DNA of 64,000 nt, from contig NZ_BLJQ01000002.1 in NCBI RefSeq assembly GCF_014132155.1, positions 562,845 to 626,844 of the forward strand, read 5' to 3'. The position numbers were made by a program, and so were the translations under genes. Of the stretch, positions 42,524 through 52,024 are shown piece by piece. The number at the start of each line of letters is the position of its first letter. Position 1 is the first letter of the stretch. The stretch comes from Gluconobacter sp. Gdi (GTDB lineage: Bacteria; Pseudomonadota; Alphaproteobacteria; Acetobacterales; Acetobacteraceae). The notes beneath the pieces were generated by a model. That model had not been told where the DNA came from. It worked only from the letters and a program-made list of their open reading frames with translations, and ran no database searches.

Positions 42524-44032
42524 ATGACCGCTTATTCCACACCGGCCTCCGGGCAACCGCCAGCGACGACGCGTCGTCGGGCATTTACTGTCGTGCTTGC
42601 AATCGAGCTGTGGGAACGGTTCGGCTATTACGGCATGCAGGCAGTTCTGACGCTGTTTATGGTCCAGCAGCTTCGGATGGCAGATACTGCGGCCAACCTG
42701 ATGCTGGGTGCCTTTTCCGCCCTGACCTACATCACGCCTGTTCTCGGTGGCGTGCTGGGAGATCGCGTTCTCGGGACACGGCGAACAATGGTGATGGGGG
42801 CAATTGCCCTCGCCATAGGCTACGCCTGTCTTGCGGCGTCCCTGACATCACCGACATTGTTACTGTTGGCCATGGCGCTGATTTCCACAGGAAACGGCCT
42901 CTTCAAACCAAATGCAGGCAATCTGGTTCGCCGGATTTATGAAGGTGACAATGCCGCACTCGATGCAGCGTTCACCCTCTATTACATGTCCGTCAATGTC
43001 GGTTCGACTGTCTCGATGCTGCTGACGCCTTGGCTTCAGGTCAATTACGGCGCGCCTGTCGCCTTCGCGACCTGTTCAGTCGGGCTGGTTATTGGTCTGT
43101 TGTACTATGTGTGGCGTTCTGGGTGGCTCGCTCATACGGCCAGTGCTGTAGAAAAAGAAAGTGTACCTCTCAGTCGCTTTGCTCTGGTCGGGCTGGGCTT
43201 GCTTGCGCTGACTGTTTTCAACGCATGGATCATGAGCAGCGATGGTCTTGCCCGGGTCTGTATTCTTGCCGCGGCTGCGTTGCTTTTCCTGGCATGGGTT
43301 GTGCTTTACGTTCGTGCACCGGGAGAAGAACGTCCCGGTTTGCGGCTGACATACATGCTGTGCCTGCAAGGCACGATCTATCTCGTCTTTTATCAGCAGA
43401 TGATCACGTCCCTGACGCTGTTCGCTCTGCGCGATGTCTCTGGCGATTTCAGTATTGGCGGCGTGACACTTTTTCATATGTCTGCCGGGCAGTTTCAGGC
43501 GCTTAATCCCATCTGGATCATGGCGATCAGCCCCCTTCTGGCCGTTCTGTATAATCGGCTGGGCGCACAGGGGCGGGATCTGTCTCTGGCTCGGAAAATG
43601 CTGATTGGCTACGTCATGGTAGCTATGGCCTTTGCAGTCTGGTGGCTTTCTGCTGTCGGGACGAAAGGTCTGGTTTCCCCTTGGATCATGGTCGCGGGTT
43701 ACGGGCTTCTGTCTTTTGCGGAACTGCTGACGAATGGTCTGGGTCTGGCCATTGTGGCCCGCTATACGCCAGCCCGCCTGAGTGGTTTCATGATGGGGGC
43801 GCTTTATCTGCTATGGGGCATTGCGATGTATGTGGGCAGTGTGATCGCCAATCGTGCGGCCATGCCTGCGGATATGGCAGCTTCTGCGGGAAATGCTCTT
43901 TATGCCGGTTTGTTCCGCACATTGTGTGAAGTGGCCGTGGTTATTGTGGTGATTCTGGTGTGCCTGGAACCTTTGACGCGCCGTTGGGACAGAGAACACA
44001 TAACTGTGAACATGAAACTTCCGCCGAATTGA
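42524..44032 (+). CDS. POT/PTR family peptide transporter
   Basis: A protein of about 502 residues with 12-14 membrane segments that imports di- and tripeptides with protons. Signatures are the ELWERFGYYGMQAVLTLFM block (ExxER plus GYYGM), GDRVLGTRRTMVMG and GNGLFKPNAGNLVRRIY. ATG 42524 is chosen; an in-frame ATG at 42452 lies inside the upstream small gene and is the alternative. The start follows a terminator, an odd layout. Confidence 0.9.
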   Translation: MTAYSTPASGQPPATTRRRAFTVVLAIELWERFGYYGMQAVLTLFMVQQLRMADTAANLMLGAFSALTYITPVLGGVLGDRVLGTRRTMVMGAIALAIGYACLAASLTSPTLLLLAMALISTGNGLFKPNAGNLVRRIYEGDNAALDAAFTLYYMSVNVGSTVSMLLTPWLQVNYGAPVAFATCSVGLVIGLLYYVWRSGWLAHTASAVEKESVPLSRFALVGLGLLALTVFNAWIMSSDGLARVCILAAAALLFLAWVVLYVRAPGEERPGLRLTYMLCLQGTIYLVFYQQMITSLTLFALRDVSGDFSIGGVTLFHMSAGQFQALNPIWIMAISPLLAVLYNRLGAQGRDLSLARKMLIGYVMVAMAFAVWWLSAVGTKGLVSPWIMVAGYGLLSFAELLTNGLGLAIVARYTPARLSGFMMGALYLLWGIAMYVGSVIANRAAMPADMAASAGNALYAGLFRTLCEVAVVIVVILVCLEPLTRRWDREHITVNMKLPPN

Positions 44033-44226
44033 AAGACGTGAAGGTTTTGTAATTCGGGAGAAAACCTAGGAAAAAGATTAGACATGTTCTGACGTGATGC
44101 GGCGGAATTGCCGCATTACGAAAACAACCGTCTTCCTCTCTCTATTCCGGACCGGCATCGGCCTGTATGGGAAAGTCATTCATGATTTCCGGTTACAGGC
44201 GACGTGAGAAGGAGACGCGGGAAAAG

Positions 44227-45774
44227 ATGCAGAGGTTTAAAAGCAGTTTGACGAAGGCTCTGGGGGCGGCCTGTCTTTTGAGCACGACACTGTCCACCGT
44301 CCAGATTGCATACGCCGAGACGGCTTCTGCCTCCGATCAGGCGAAACCGGGTCAGCCACGCGCGCACAACAGTGCTGGTCATCCTGTCCTTCGGACCAGA
44401 TCCATCCAGCCGACCCCTCTGCTGGTCAAACCTGCCCCGACCCCATCGCATCTGGCTGATGTGCAGCCTTCAGATACAACGGAAAACCGTTTTTTCCCTG
44501 CCAGTTTTCATGACTGGCTGACGCAGAGCACCATGACTGGTGACTGGGGCGGCTATCGCACCTGGCTCACCGAGAAGGGCATTAATATCGGTGGGCACTT
44601 CCTGCAGGACAGTGCGGGAAATCCGATGGGCGGCAAGGCCAAGACTGTTCGATATGCGGATGAATTCGGCCTCAATATCGACTTTGATCTGAAGAAACTG
44701 ACCGGTTGGAACCTTGGCCTGTTTCACTTCCTAAGCACAGCCCGGCAGGGTCTGGGTATTGGTGCCAAACTTCCGGCACTCGATAGCCCACAGCAGATCT
44801 TCGGGTCTGGTGAAACTGTCCGTTTGACGCGTCTGTCATGGGAAATGCCCTGGAACCGCTACGTCTCCACGGAAGTCGGTGAAATCAACACCGAGAATGA
44901 TTTCGAGCAGTCCTCCATGTATTGGGGCATGAGCCAGTACTGCCAGTTCGAGTCCAACGCTATCTGCGGTATGCCGCAGTCCATTGCGATGAACTCAGGC
45001 TATGGTTGGTATCCTACGGCTCATCCGGGAGCATGGGTGAAGTTCTATCCGGCCGGAAACAACCATTACCTGATCCAGTTTGGTGCCTATTCCGTCGATC
45101 CGGTTATTTCCAATACGCACAATGGCTGGAAGATGAACCTCCATGGTGCCACGGGAACGTATCTGCCGTTCCAGATTGGCTGGCATCAGGGTGGCCCGGA
45201 CGATTACAGCGGTCCGCTCCAGACGAATGTGAAGATCGGCGGGTACTGGGATACGTCTGAAGTCAAAGATGTTTATTCTCAGCTTGGGACATTTGGTGTT
45301 CCGGCTGAGTATCTGATTTCTGCACCGTCCCAGAAGGTTCGCGGTCGTTTCGGTGGCTGGTTTCAGTTTGACCGTATGCTGGAACGCGATGAGGGGGATC
45401 CGAACCGTGGAACGTCTTTCTTCGGATCCTTCACATGGGGCGATCCTCGCACGGCAGTTGCGCCTTACTTCATCACCTGGGGCGTGACCAGAAAAGGGAC
45501 GTTCCGGAACCGCCCGAACGATACCATCAGTCTTGGCATGAAAATGCTGTGGGTGAACCCGAAGCTGACCATCTGGGCCCGTCAGATGCAGGCTGCCGGT
45601 GCAGCGGGGATCAACAAGCCGTCCGGTGAGCATGCCATCGAATTGAACTACGGCTGGCGCCCAACACCCTGGCTCGTGATCCGGCCCGGTGCTCAGTATA
45701 TCTGGAGTACGGGCGGCACAAATCGCTACAAGAACCCTCTGCTGCTCGATTTCGAGACAGGCATTACGTTCTGA
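44227..45774 (+). CDS. OprB-type carbohydrate-selective porin
   Basis: A protein of about 515 residues. A signal peptide (FKSSLTKALGAACLLSTTLS, cut near AYA) precedes a linker and the outer-membrane barrel, opening with MTGDWGGYRTWLTEKGINIGG, the usual OprB start. Later blocks are EVGEINTENDFEQS and YNYGWRPTPWLVIRPGAQYIW-like sequence near the end. ATG 44227 follows AAGGAG and fits the signal; 44167 is an alternative. OprB porins let glucose and other sugars reach the periplasmic dehydrogenases. A perfect ATGCGGC/GCCGCAT hairpin (44097-44116) lies in its upstream region. Confidence 0.92.
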   Translation: MQRFKSSLTKALGAACLLSTTLSTVQIAYAETASASDQAKPGQPRAHNSAGHPVLRTRSIQPTPLLVKPAPTPSHLADVQPSDTTENRFFPASFHDWLTQSTMTGDWGGYRTWLTEKGINIGGHFLQDSAGNPMGGKAKTVRYADEFGLNIDFDLKKLTGWNLGLFHFLSTARQGLGIGAKLPALDSPQQIFGSGETVRLTRLSWEMPWNRYVSTEVGEINTENDFEQSSMYWGMSQYCQFESNAICGMPQSIAMNSGYGWYPTAHPGAWVKFYPAGNNHYLIQFGAYSVDPVISNTHNGWKMNLHGATGTYLPFQIGWHQGGPDDYSGPLQTNVKIGGYWDTSEVKDVYSQLGTFGVPAEYLISAPSQKVRGRFGGWFQFDRMLERDEGDPNRGTSFFGSFTWGDPRTAVAPYFITWGVTRKGTFRNRPNDTISLGMKMLWVNPKLTIWARQMQAAGAAGINKPSGEHAIELNYGWRPTPWLVIRPGAQYIWSTGGTNRYKNPLLLDFETGITF

Positions 45775-45799
45775 GGGCTGCCAAAGGCCAGACATGACA

Positions 45800-45833
45800 A
45801 ACGCGCCACCCGATCAAGGTGGCGCGTTTTTTG
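45800..45833 (+). terminator. Strong terminator between convergent porin and TonB receptor
   Basis: AACGCGCCACC (45800-45810), loop CGATCAA, GGTGGCGCGTT (45818-45828) and a run of Ts on the plus strand give a textbook terminator for the porin gene. Confidence 0.93.
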
Positions 45834-45854
45834 TATCTGCGGTCTGAAGTGAAA

Positions 45855-48104
45855 TCAGAGATCGGTCGTGAAGGAGAACTTGAATGTCCTGGGCAGGCCC
45901 TCAAGCAGATAGCCATTGAAGGACGAAGACCAGTAGCGTGTGTTGGCGATGTTATCGACGCCAAAGCGCAGGGTGACAGGCTTGTGATACGTCGTGAACG
46001 TATAGCGTGCTGCCAGATCAAAGCGCGTCCAGACTGGCAGATGCAGGGTGTTGGCAGTGTTGACCCACTGCTTGCCTGTATTGACGACACGTCCGACAAC
46101 GGTTGCTCCCTTCAGGAAAGGGAGGTCGTATTCCAGATTGCCATTGATCGTATAATTCGGAACGCCGATCGCTGTGTTGCCATTCTGCAGGCCTCCTGCC
46201 GTATGGCGCAGGTCCGCATCAATCAGCGTGCCGCCACCGTTGAATCTCAGTCCCGGCAGGATTTCTCCATTCACGGTGAGTTCGATGCCACGGTTCCGTT
46301 GGAGGCCGTCCTGTTTGTAAATGGAATAACCCGTGCCTTCGATGGGCACATTATAAGAGTTGGGGCGTGAAATCTGATAAAACGCCAGAGCAGCGCTGAA
46401 GCGACCAATGTCGTACTTGGCGCCGATTTCATATTGGGCAGACTTATAGGGTGGGAAAATCTGTCCGACATTCTGAGCGCTGGCGGGGGCGGTACCGCCC
46501 TGAGACATGCCTTCAATCCGGTTAAAGTAAATGGACGTCTGACGCGTCGGGTGAATGACAAGCCCGACAATAGGTGTAATGGCATCCTGATTATATGGAG
46601 TGCTCAGTGCACCGCGGCCCGTGCTGCTGTATTTATACCCGTTGATCATCATGTTCTGGTAACGGAAGCCCCCGGTGAGGGCGACGCGACCATTTAGGAA
46701 AGACATCGTGTCGGAGAAAAACAGGCTGTACAGGCGTGTCCAGTTTGTTGTCTGCGGGTCGTTTAAAACACCCCCAACGAAAGTCTGAGCCGGGGAGGCA
46801 AACTGCGGTGTCTTGTAAATGTTGGTGGTCGGAGAGGTCAGGGCCATGGCGTAGGCCGCAGCTGAATCTTCCCAGAGCGCGGAGCCACCGGCATTGACTT
46901 CGTGCTTGATAAAGCCCGTTCGGAAGTGTGCACGAACGCCGGCGCGGGTGCTCTCATTCGTCTGATTGTAAGGCACATACATGCTGCCCGCAGTTGCGGC
47001 GCCGGTGCCTGCATCCGTTAGGGTCGGACTGGAATAGTTGCCCTTCTCATTCGCGTTCAGGGCACCAAAGGCCCCATACAGGGTCACATTTTTGGAGAGA
47101 TCATGCTCAATGTTCAGCATGCCAAAAATGTAGTTCAGGTCATTATACGCCCATTTCTGACCGAAATTGTGAGATGGGGCGACTGGGCGCGGAACGCTGG
47201 TGACAGATGAACTCAGCATCAGCCCAGGGCGGCCACCATCAACGCCCTGATTCTGATAGTTCATGTCCATCGAAATGCGTGTGCTGTTATCGCGGCTGTG
47301 CCAGTCAAAATCGGCTCCCAGCGCGGTGGAGTGCCGGTATTCATTATTGATGGAGTCTTCGCCGGACTGACCGGCCACGTTCAGGCGAACACCAAACTGC
47401 TTCTCCGTTCCAAAACGACGGCCAACGTCAATGTTGCCGCCCCCCATGGCGCTGCTCGTGTAGTCTCCCGTCAGGCGCGTGATGGGGGCATCCGTCGCAT
47501 GTTTGAACATCAGATTGATGTTGCCGCCAATGGCGGATCCGCTCGGTGCCGCGCCGTTCAGAAACGCGCTGGCACCGTTGAGAACCTGAACACTGTCGTA
47601 GAGCTGGGGTGAAACAAGCTGCCGGGGCGTGATGCCGTAAAGACCATTGATGGCCACGTCATCACCATTGACGGCAAAACCGCGGATGACAAACATTTCC
47701 GAGAAGTTGCCGTATCCATACGTCGTGCGAACGGACGGATCATTTTCCAGAACCTGCCCCAGCGTCTGGGACTGCTGGTTCAGGATCATGCTGGAAGAAT
47801 AACTGCGAATGTTGAAGGGCACATCCAGGCCCTTCTTGTTTCCCAGTGCACCAAGCTGTCCGCCACTCGTGACTTCCATCTGGTTCCGGCGCTTGGCCTT
47901 TACGATGATTTCTTCATCGCTGGGTGCGGACGATTTGGCTACGCTGGGAGCTGCCGCAGCCTTGTCGGAAGCGACCTGGGTCTGGTTCGGGAAGGGACTT
48001 GCTGCATAGGCGAAAGCAGGAAAGGTTGTTCCGGCCAGCAGCAGGCAGGCCAGGTGCCTGCGATGGCGAGCAGGTCTGGGGCGGGAAAGCAGATGTGCGC
48101 GCAC
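45855..48104 (-). CDS. TonB-dependent siderophore receptor
   Basis: A 749-residue outer-membrane receptor. From GTG 48104 it has a basic signal peptide (LACLLLAGTTFPAFAYAA), a TonB-box-like DEEIIVKAKR, a plug domain (DVPFNIRSYSSSMILNQQSQTLGQVLENDPSVR, GNINLMFKH) and a 22-strand barrel ending in the usual phenylalanine-rich strand (TFKFSFTTDL). GAGG at 48114-48117 precedes the GTG. A longer reading from 48176 would pass through a Fur box and is rejected. It imports ferric siderophores with TonB. Confidence 0.92.
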   Translation of the reverse strand: MRAHLLSRPRPARHRRHLACLLLAGTTFPAFAYAASPFPNQTQVASDKAAAAPSVAKSSAPSDEEIIVKAKRRNQMEVTSGGQLGALGNKKGLDVPFNIRSYSSSMILNQQSQTLGQVLENDPSVRTTYGYGNFSEMFVIRGFAVNGDDVAINGLYGITPRQLVSPQLYDSVQVLNGASAFLNGAAPSGSAIGGNINLMFKHATDAPITRLTGDYTSSAMGGGNIDVGRRFGTEKQFGVRLNVAGQSGEDSINNEYRHSTALGADFDWHSRDNSTRISMDMNYQNQGVDGGRPGLMLSSSVTSVPRPVAPSHNFGQKWAYNDLNYIFGMLNIEHDLSKNVTLYGAFGALNANEKGNYSSPTLTDAGTGAATAGSMYVPYNQTNESTRAGVRAHFRTGFIKHEVNAGGSALWEDSAAAYAMALTSPTTNIYKTPQFASPAQTFVGGVLNDPQTTNWTRLYSLFFSDTMSFLNGRVALTGGFRYQNMMINGYKYSSTGRGALSTPYNQDAITPIVGLVIHPTRQTSIYFNRIEGMSQGGTAPASAQNVGQIFPPYKSAQYEIGAKYDIGRFSAALAFYQISRPNSYNVPIEGTGYSIYKQDGLQRNRGIELTVNGEILPGLRFNGGGTLIDADLRHTAGGLQNGNTAIGVPNYTINGNLEYDLPFLKGATVVGRVVNTGKQWVNTANTLHLPVWTRFDLAARYTFTTYHKPVTLRFGVDNIANTRYWSSSFNGYLLEGLPRTFKFSFTTDL

Positions 48105-48151
48105 GGGAAGAAGCCTCGATTGGAGGAAAAGATGTGCGCTACATACGGTAA

Positions 48152-48166
48152 TGAGAATTAATCTCA
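48152..48166 (-). promoter_or_regulatory. Fur box upstream of the TonB receptor
   Basis: TGAGAATTAATCTCA matches the 7-1-7 Fur pattern TGATAAT-N-ATTATCA at 11 of 14 positions. It lies about 48 bases upstream of the GTG start, where Fur would block transcription when iron is plentiful. Confidence 0.8.
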
Positions 48167-48218
48167 AATAAATCAATGTAACCTAATATGACTGCGTCTG
48201 CGTGCGGGATGCGGGCAT

Positions 48219-48250
48219 AAAAAAAGCGAAGCCCTTTTCAGGCTTCGCTT
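48219..48250 (-). terminator. Terminator of the second OprB gene
   Basis: On the minus strand AAGCGAAGCC pairs with GGCTTCGCTT (arms at 48241-48250 and 48224-48233), followed by a T run (the A run at 48219-48225 on the plus strand). It lies downstream of the OprB stop and upstream of the receptor promoter. Confidence 0.92.
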
Positions 48251-48274
48251 TGTCGTGGTTGGTTCGTCGCTAAT

Positions 48275-49843
48275 TCAGAGCACGACGGTGAACTGAACCC
48301 CCAGCACAGCGGCATCACGAAATGTCGTCGTCGCGCTGGGGCGTTGGATGTACTGGAAGTCGGGCTGGATCGCCATCGCACGGGCCACATGCGCGCTATA
48401 AAACAGTTCGTACACGTTCTCATGGCTCTGCGGGCCATAGACTGTGCCCCACTGGTTATCCTGATACGGCAGGTTGAGCTGCTTGGAGGATTCCTGCTGC
48501 AAGGCTGCCGTGGTGCTCATGTCGAAGTGCTGCCACATGGCGCCGACAGTATCGAGCGGACGGCCCCACGCTTTGCCCGTATCAATCATGCCGACCCATG
48601 TATGGTCTCGCATGGCGACGGTCTTGCCGTCACTGTACATGGCGCCCGCCATGAGGATCAGACCGTTGGTATCACCGGGCCCGTTGCGCATCAGCATCTG
48701 ATCCATGATCAGCCACGCACTGTTTCGCCCGGCTTCATAGCGGCGAGGCAGGCCAGTCTGCTGCCACGAGTTCCCGTGAATGTCTTCGTACAGGTTCAGA
48801 TAGCGTGAATTGTCGTAGGAATATCCAAGCTCGTAATGACCAACGAGATGGTTTTTCCCAAAACGGGGAAGCCAGCCGATTTCAACAGGCGTTGAGAACT
48901 TCCCCAATCCGGACTGTGCCCAGGACCAGCCGGAAATGCCGCCGTTGTAGGCGTGCGGGCTTACGGCGAAGAGGCCACCCATGATGTATGTGTTGACCGT
49001 CGGCATGACACGAGCAATCGCCGCGAGGTTTCCGGACGGCCAGTCGCGGTTGCCTTCCGTATATTTGTTAGGTGCTGGATTTCCGCAGACGGCAACGTTC
49101 ATGAAGTCGCAGAAAAGTGGCGAGGCAGCAAAGAAAGAACCGACCGGAATCCAGCCAGCGCTGATGTCGATACGGTTATGGTAGAAGGATGCCTCTCCAT
49201 ACATCGACACGAGATGCGCTACGACGTTGCCGCGTGCACCATAGATTTCCTGCACGGGTGCGATGGAATCACCAAACATCCGGGATACGTTCTGGCCATG
49301 TCCGTTGACGATCAGGGTGTGCGTCCAGAAGTTCTTGATACCGGCCATCTTGTCCCAGTCGATATCCACTTCAACGCCGACTTGGCCCGTGTCCGAATAG
49401 GCGCGATCCTTACCGCCTGTCACGTTTCCGGCGAATTCCTCGTTGACTGCGGCGAGGAGGTGAATGCCGTGATTGACAAGCCATGGCTGGATGCCGCCCC
49501 AGTCTCCGAAAAAATGCTGCGATCCCATGGGGGCTGCGAAAAACGCGCCCGGATCTTCAACTTCGTCAGGAGTGCCAGCGCTGCGTACGCCGCGCATGTT
49601 GTTTTGCAGGATGGGAACACGTCGCCCTGTATCCATGGGGTGCGATGTCAGTTCGGATTTGCTGTTGCCTGCCGAGGGTTCAGCCGACGGGCCTGCTGTT
49701 GGAGTGGAACCTGAAGGAGAGGCCGACTGACCCCAGGCTTGGCCTGGCGCAAATGCCAGTGTCGTGGCGGACAGGAGTCCCAGAAAAACGGTCCGCAGAT
49801 GTCCGGAACGAAAAAGGCGAGCGTGATCAGTCAGCACGACCAT
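48275..49843 (-). CDS. OprB-type carbohydrate-selective porin, second copy
   Basis: A 522-residue outer-membrane porin. A signal peptide (LRTVFLGLLSATTLAFAPGQ, cut near AWG) and a serine/proline-rich linker precede the barrel, which opens with FFGDWGGIQPWLVNHGIHL. Blocks such as DISAGWIPVGSFFAASPLFCDF and NVYELFYSAHVARAMAIQPDFQYI are typical of OprB. It diverges only partly from the first copy in motif order. The two flank a siderophore receptor, suggesting a local set of outer-membrane uptake genes. Confidence 0.92.
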   Translation of the reverse strand: MVVLTDHARLFRSGHLRTVFLGLLSATTLAFAPGQAWGQSASPSGSTPTAGPSAEPSAGNSKSELTSHPMDTGRRVPILQNNMRGVRSAGTPDEVEDPGAFFAAPMGSQHFFGDWGGIQPWLVNHGIHLLAAVNEEFAGNVTGGKDRAYSDTGQVGVEVDIDWDKMAGIKNFWTHTLIVNGHGQNVSRMFGDSIAPVQEIYGARGNVVAHLVSMYGEASFYHNRIDISAGWIPVGSFFAASPLFCDFMNVAVCGNPAPNKYTEGNRDWPSGNLAAIARVMPTVNTYIMGGLFAVSPHAYNGGISGWSWAQSGLGKFSTPVEIGWLPRFGKNHLVGHYELGYSYDNSRYLNLYEDIHGNSWQQTGLPRRYEAGRNSAWLIMDQMLMRNGPGDTNGLILMAGAMYSDGKTVAMRDHTWVGMIDTGKAWGRPLDTVGAMWQHFDMSTTAALQQESSKQLNLPYQDNQWGTVYGPQSHENVYELFYSAHVARAMAIQPDFQYIQRPSATTTFRDAAVLGVQFTVVL

Positions 49844-50142
49844 AAGGCAGCGAATCTCTCTTCTGTCTGATGATGGCGAACAGGAAGACGGTCTTCTTCG
49901 AAGACTTTCCCACAGGGTGGGACGAAGAAAATGAATTCCAATTTATGGAGTGAGAGGTGGTGTGTCGCAGACCGTCCGACCCGCTGTCAATGCGTACGGG
50001 GGAACTAAAATGGTTTGGGCTCTGGTGATGCGAAGTGTGACATTGTGTGGATGAAGACCATCACAGTCCAGATAAGGGGCAACTCCTGAGGCATTATGGC
50101 GTAAGACAATCGCTTGATTTTTAGTTTTTTACAGGAGGCAGC

Positions 50143-50799
50143 ATGAGGTTCTCTCGTTCCATGCTGACACGTGCAGGAGTGGGTCTTGCCGTGGGAGCGA
50201 TTTTAACGACCGGTTCGGTTCTGGCCGAGCCCGCCGCAGGCCCGGTCGCTCCCCCACCTGTTCCCGCTCTCGATTCCCCTCTTCAACTGGGCTCGGTGTC
50301 TGTGGAGGGAAACAAGCGTGTTCCATCTGCGGATATTCTCGCAGCATTCGGTTATCACGACGGCCAAAACGTCACACGCGCGAAGCTGGCAGACGCACAG
50401 AAACAGGTCGCGACGCTGTATCAGTCACGTGGCGTTGGGGCGGACCTTGGTGAGCAGTTGCATATCTCCGCCAACAAGGTGGATGTGAAGCTGCTGATGC
50501 GGGAGCACGATCAAAGGACTGCCGAGGCTGGCACTGCTGGACTGATTGTGGACAAGGTTGCTTTCGAGGGTAACCGAAAAGTACCAACGCCTGCTCTGGC
50601 AGCGGCAACTACCCTTCAGGATGGCGCAGCGATCTCGGATCAGGCTTTGGCTGCGGACGAAGTGGCGATCGAGAAAGTCTATCGGGAAAACAAGCTCGGC
50701 GCTCAGATCCAGCCACAGGTGGTTTATCCGAACCATGACAATCATCTGGTTCTGGTCTGGCAGATCCGTGAGCAGAGCCCGCGCTCAGACGGGGAATAA
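50143..50799 (+). CDS. POTRA-only periplasmic protein
   Basis: A 218-residue protein with a signal peptide (MLTRAGVGLAVGAILTTGSV, cut near LAE) and two POTRA-like domains, about 45-115 (LGSVSVEGNKRVPSADILAA) and 134-214 (VDKVAFEGNRKVPTPALAAA), each with the VxVEGN start. Unlike BamA, TamA or FhaC there is no outer-membrane barrel, and no barrel gene follows. GGAGG precedes the ATG. It may assist an outer-membrane assembly or secretion factor, or belong to a separate periplasmic family. Confidence 0.7.
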   Translation: MRFSRSMLTRAGVGLAVGAILTTGSVLAEPAAGPVAPPPVPALDSPLQLGSVSVEGNKRVPSADILAAFGYHDGQNVTRAKLADAQKQVATLYQSRGVGADLGEQLHISANKVDVKLLMREHDQRTAEAGTAGLIVDKVAFEGNRKVPTPALAAATTLQDGAAISDQALAADEVAIEKVYRENKLGAQIQPQVVYPNHDNHLVLVWQIREQSPRSDGE

Positions 50800-50812
50800 C
50801 CCGCCTGAAGAA

Positions 50813-51421
50813 TTAGGTCAGGGTCTCCGGATCCAATGACTGGGGGGTCAGGACACCCGGAAGATAAAGCGGGTGTTCTGGCCGTCCTGTCTTGCTCAAT
50901 CTCAATGCGGTCACCTTCACGCCATGGTGCGCCAGCATCCGGGCCACAGCAGTGCCCCGAGGCCGAAGTGCCTTTGCCTGTGGTGCACCGTAAGCCAGCA
51001 CGACAAGATCAGCTGCCTTTGCCATTTCAAGAAGATGCCTGTCGTTGTCAGGCCCAATGGGATCATCGACTTCCAAAAGGCGTTTCTGATCCGTGCAGCG
51101 GTAGGCAAAACTGTTGCCGACGAAAATGCCCCCATAACCCCATGCACGGGCATAGCGCTGGCATTTGGCAACCGTTCGATCGTCCCCGAGTTCTGTGGCG
51201 ACTGACGGGTTCATCATCAGCCACATGACCATGGGCTTCGTCTCGTCCCATACGCGCTTCAAGGTGTAACGGTAACAGTCGCCCGGGCCGTCGTAGAGGG
51301 CTGTACTGATGACGTCTTCCGAAAGACGAAGTGGCCGTGAATCACCAACATGATGCTGCCCAAAAAGGTCAGCAGGCTCCCCTCCGCTCTGGAACGGTGT
51401 GGAGCAGGAAGGGCGCGACAT
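50813..51421 (-). CDS. DUF1643 family protein
   Basis: A 202-residue cytoplasmic protein with the family core VMWLMMNPSVATELGDDRTV, KCQRYARAWGYGGIFVGN and VVLAYGAPQAKAL. The MNPS and D-R-T blocks suggest a nucleotide- or nucleic-acid-related fold, but no activity is established. It converges with the POTRA gene and is followed upstream by a peroxiredoxin gene on the same strand. Confidence 0.85.
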   Translation of the reverse strand: MSRPSCSTPFQSGGEPADLFGQHHVGDSRPLRLSEDVISTALYDGPGDCYRYTLKRVWDETKPMVMWLMMNPSVATELGDDRTVAKCQRYARAWGYGGIFVGNSFAYRCTDQKRLLEVDDPIGPDNDRHLLEMAKAADLVVLAYGAPQAKALRPRGTAVARMLAHHGVKVTALRLSKTGRPEHPLYLPGVLTPQSLDPETLT

Positions 51422-51447
51422 AGAAGATATTCCGGTGTGTGGTAAAC

Positions 51448-51993
51448 TTAGTGGGCAGCCTGAAGCGCCTTGACGGCAGCCAGTGTGCGCTCGACATGGC
51501 CATCCGGGGACATGGATGCATAGGAGAGGGCAACATGCCCATCCGGCGCAATCACGTAAGAGGTGCGGCTGGCCATATGCAGAAGAGGCATCTTGGCCTT
51601 GTAGGAATTGGTGATGGTCCCGTCAGGATCTGCAGCAACAGGAAATGCGCTCCGGCATTCACTGACGGAGAAACGGGTCAACTTGTCGATCGGGTCCATG
51701 GAAATCCCGATAACCGTTGCACCCATCGCCTTGAATTCGGGAATTGCCTCAGCGAATTCGTGCGCTTCGATGGTGCAGCCTTTGGTAAAAGCGGCCGGGT
51801 AAAAATACAGGACGACCGGGCCTGTTTTTAAGGCTTCGGCCAGATGATAGCTGAACTCATGTCCGGCCATACTGGCCTTGGCAGTGAAATCCGGAGCATG
51901 CGCTCCTGTTTCCAGGGCAGCGTGAGCTGGATTAGGGAGGGTGCCAATCATGGCAAGAGCACAGAAAGCAGAAATTGGCAGAAAGCGACGCAT
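51448..51993 (-). CDS. Periplasmic peroxiredoxin (PrxQ/AhpC-TSA family)
   Basis: A 181-residue thiol peroxidase with a signal peptide (MRRFLPISAFCALAMIGTLP, cut near AHA) from ATG 51993. The active site reads YFYPAAFTKGCTIEAHEF, with the peroxidatic cysteine in the place of the usual TPGC; a second cysteine in SVSECRSAF may resolve it. A longer reading from 52101 overlaps the transglycosylase gene and is rejected. It would remove peroxides in the periplasm, where membrane dehydrogenases of acetic acid bacteria generate stress. Confidence 0.86.
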   Translation of the reverse strand: MRRFLPISAFCALAMIGTLPNPAHAALETGAHAPDFTAKASMAGHEFSYHLAEALKTGPVVLYFYPAAFTKGCTIEAHEFAEAIPEFKAMGATVIGISMDPIDKLTRFSVSECRSAFPVAADPDGTITNSYKAKMPLLHMASRTSYVIAPDGHVALSYASMSPDGHVERTLAAVKALQAAH

Positions 51994-52024
51994 AGGATGT
52001 GCTCTGTTCCCTGAAGGTAACGGT

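Noticed and set aside
45855-48176. TonB receptor starting at 48176
   Set aside because: The extra codons would include the Fur box and have no signal-peptide features; GTG 48104 fits better.
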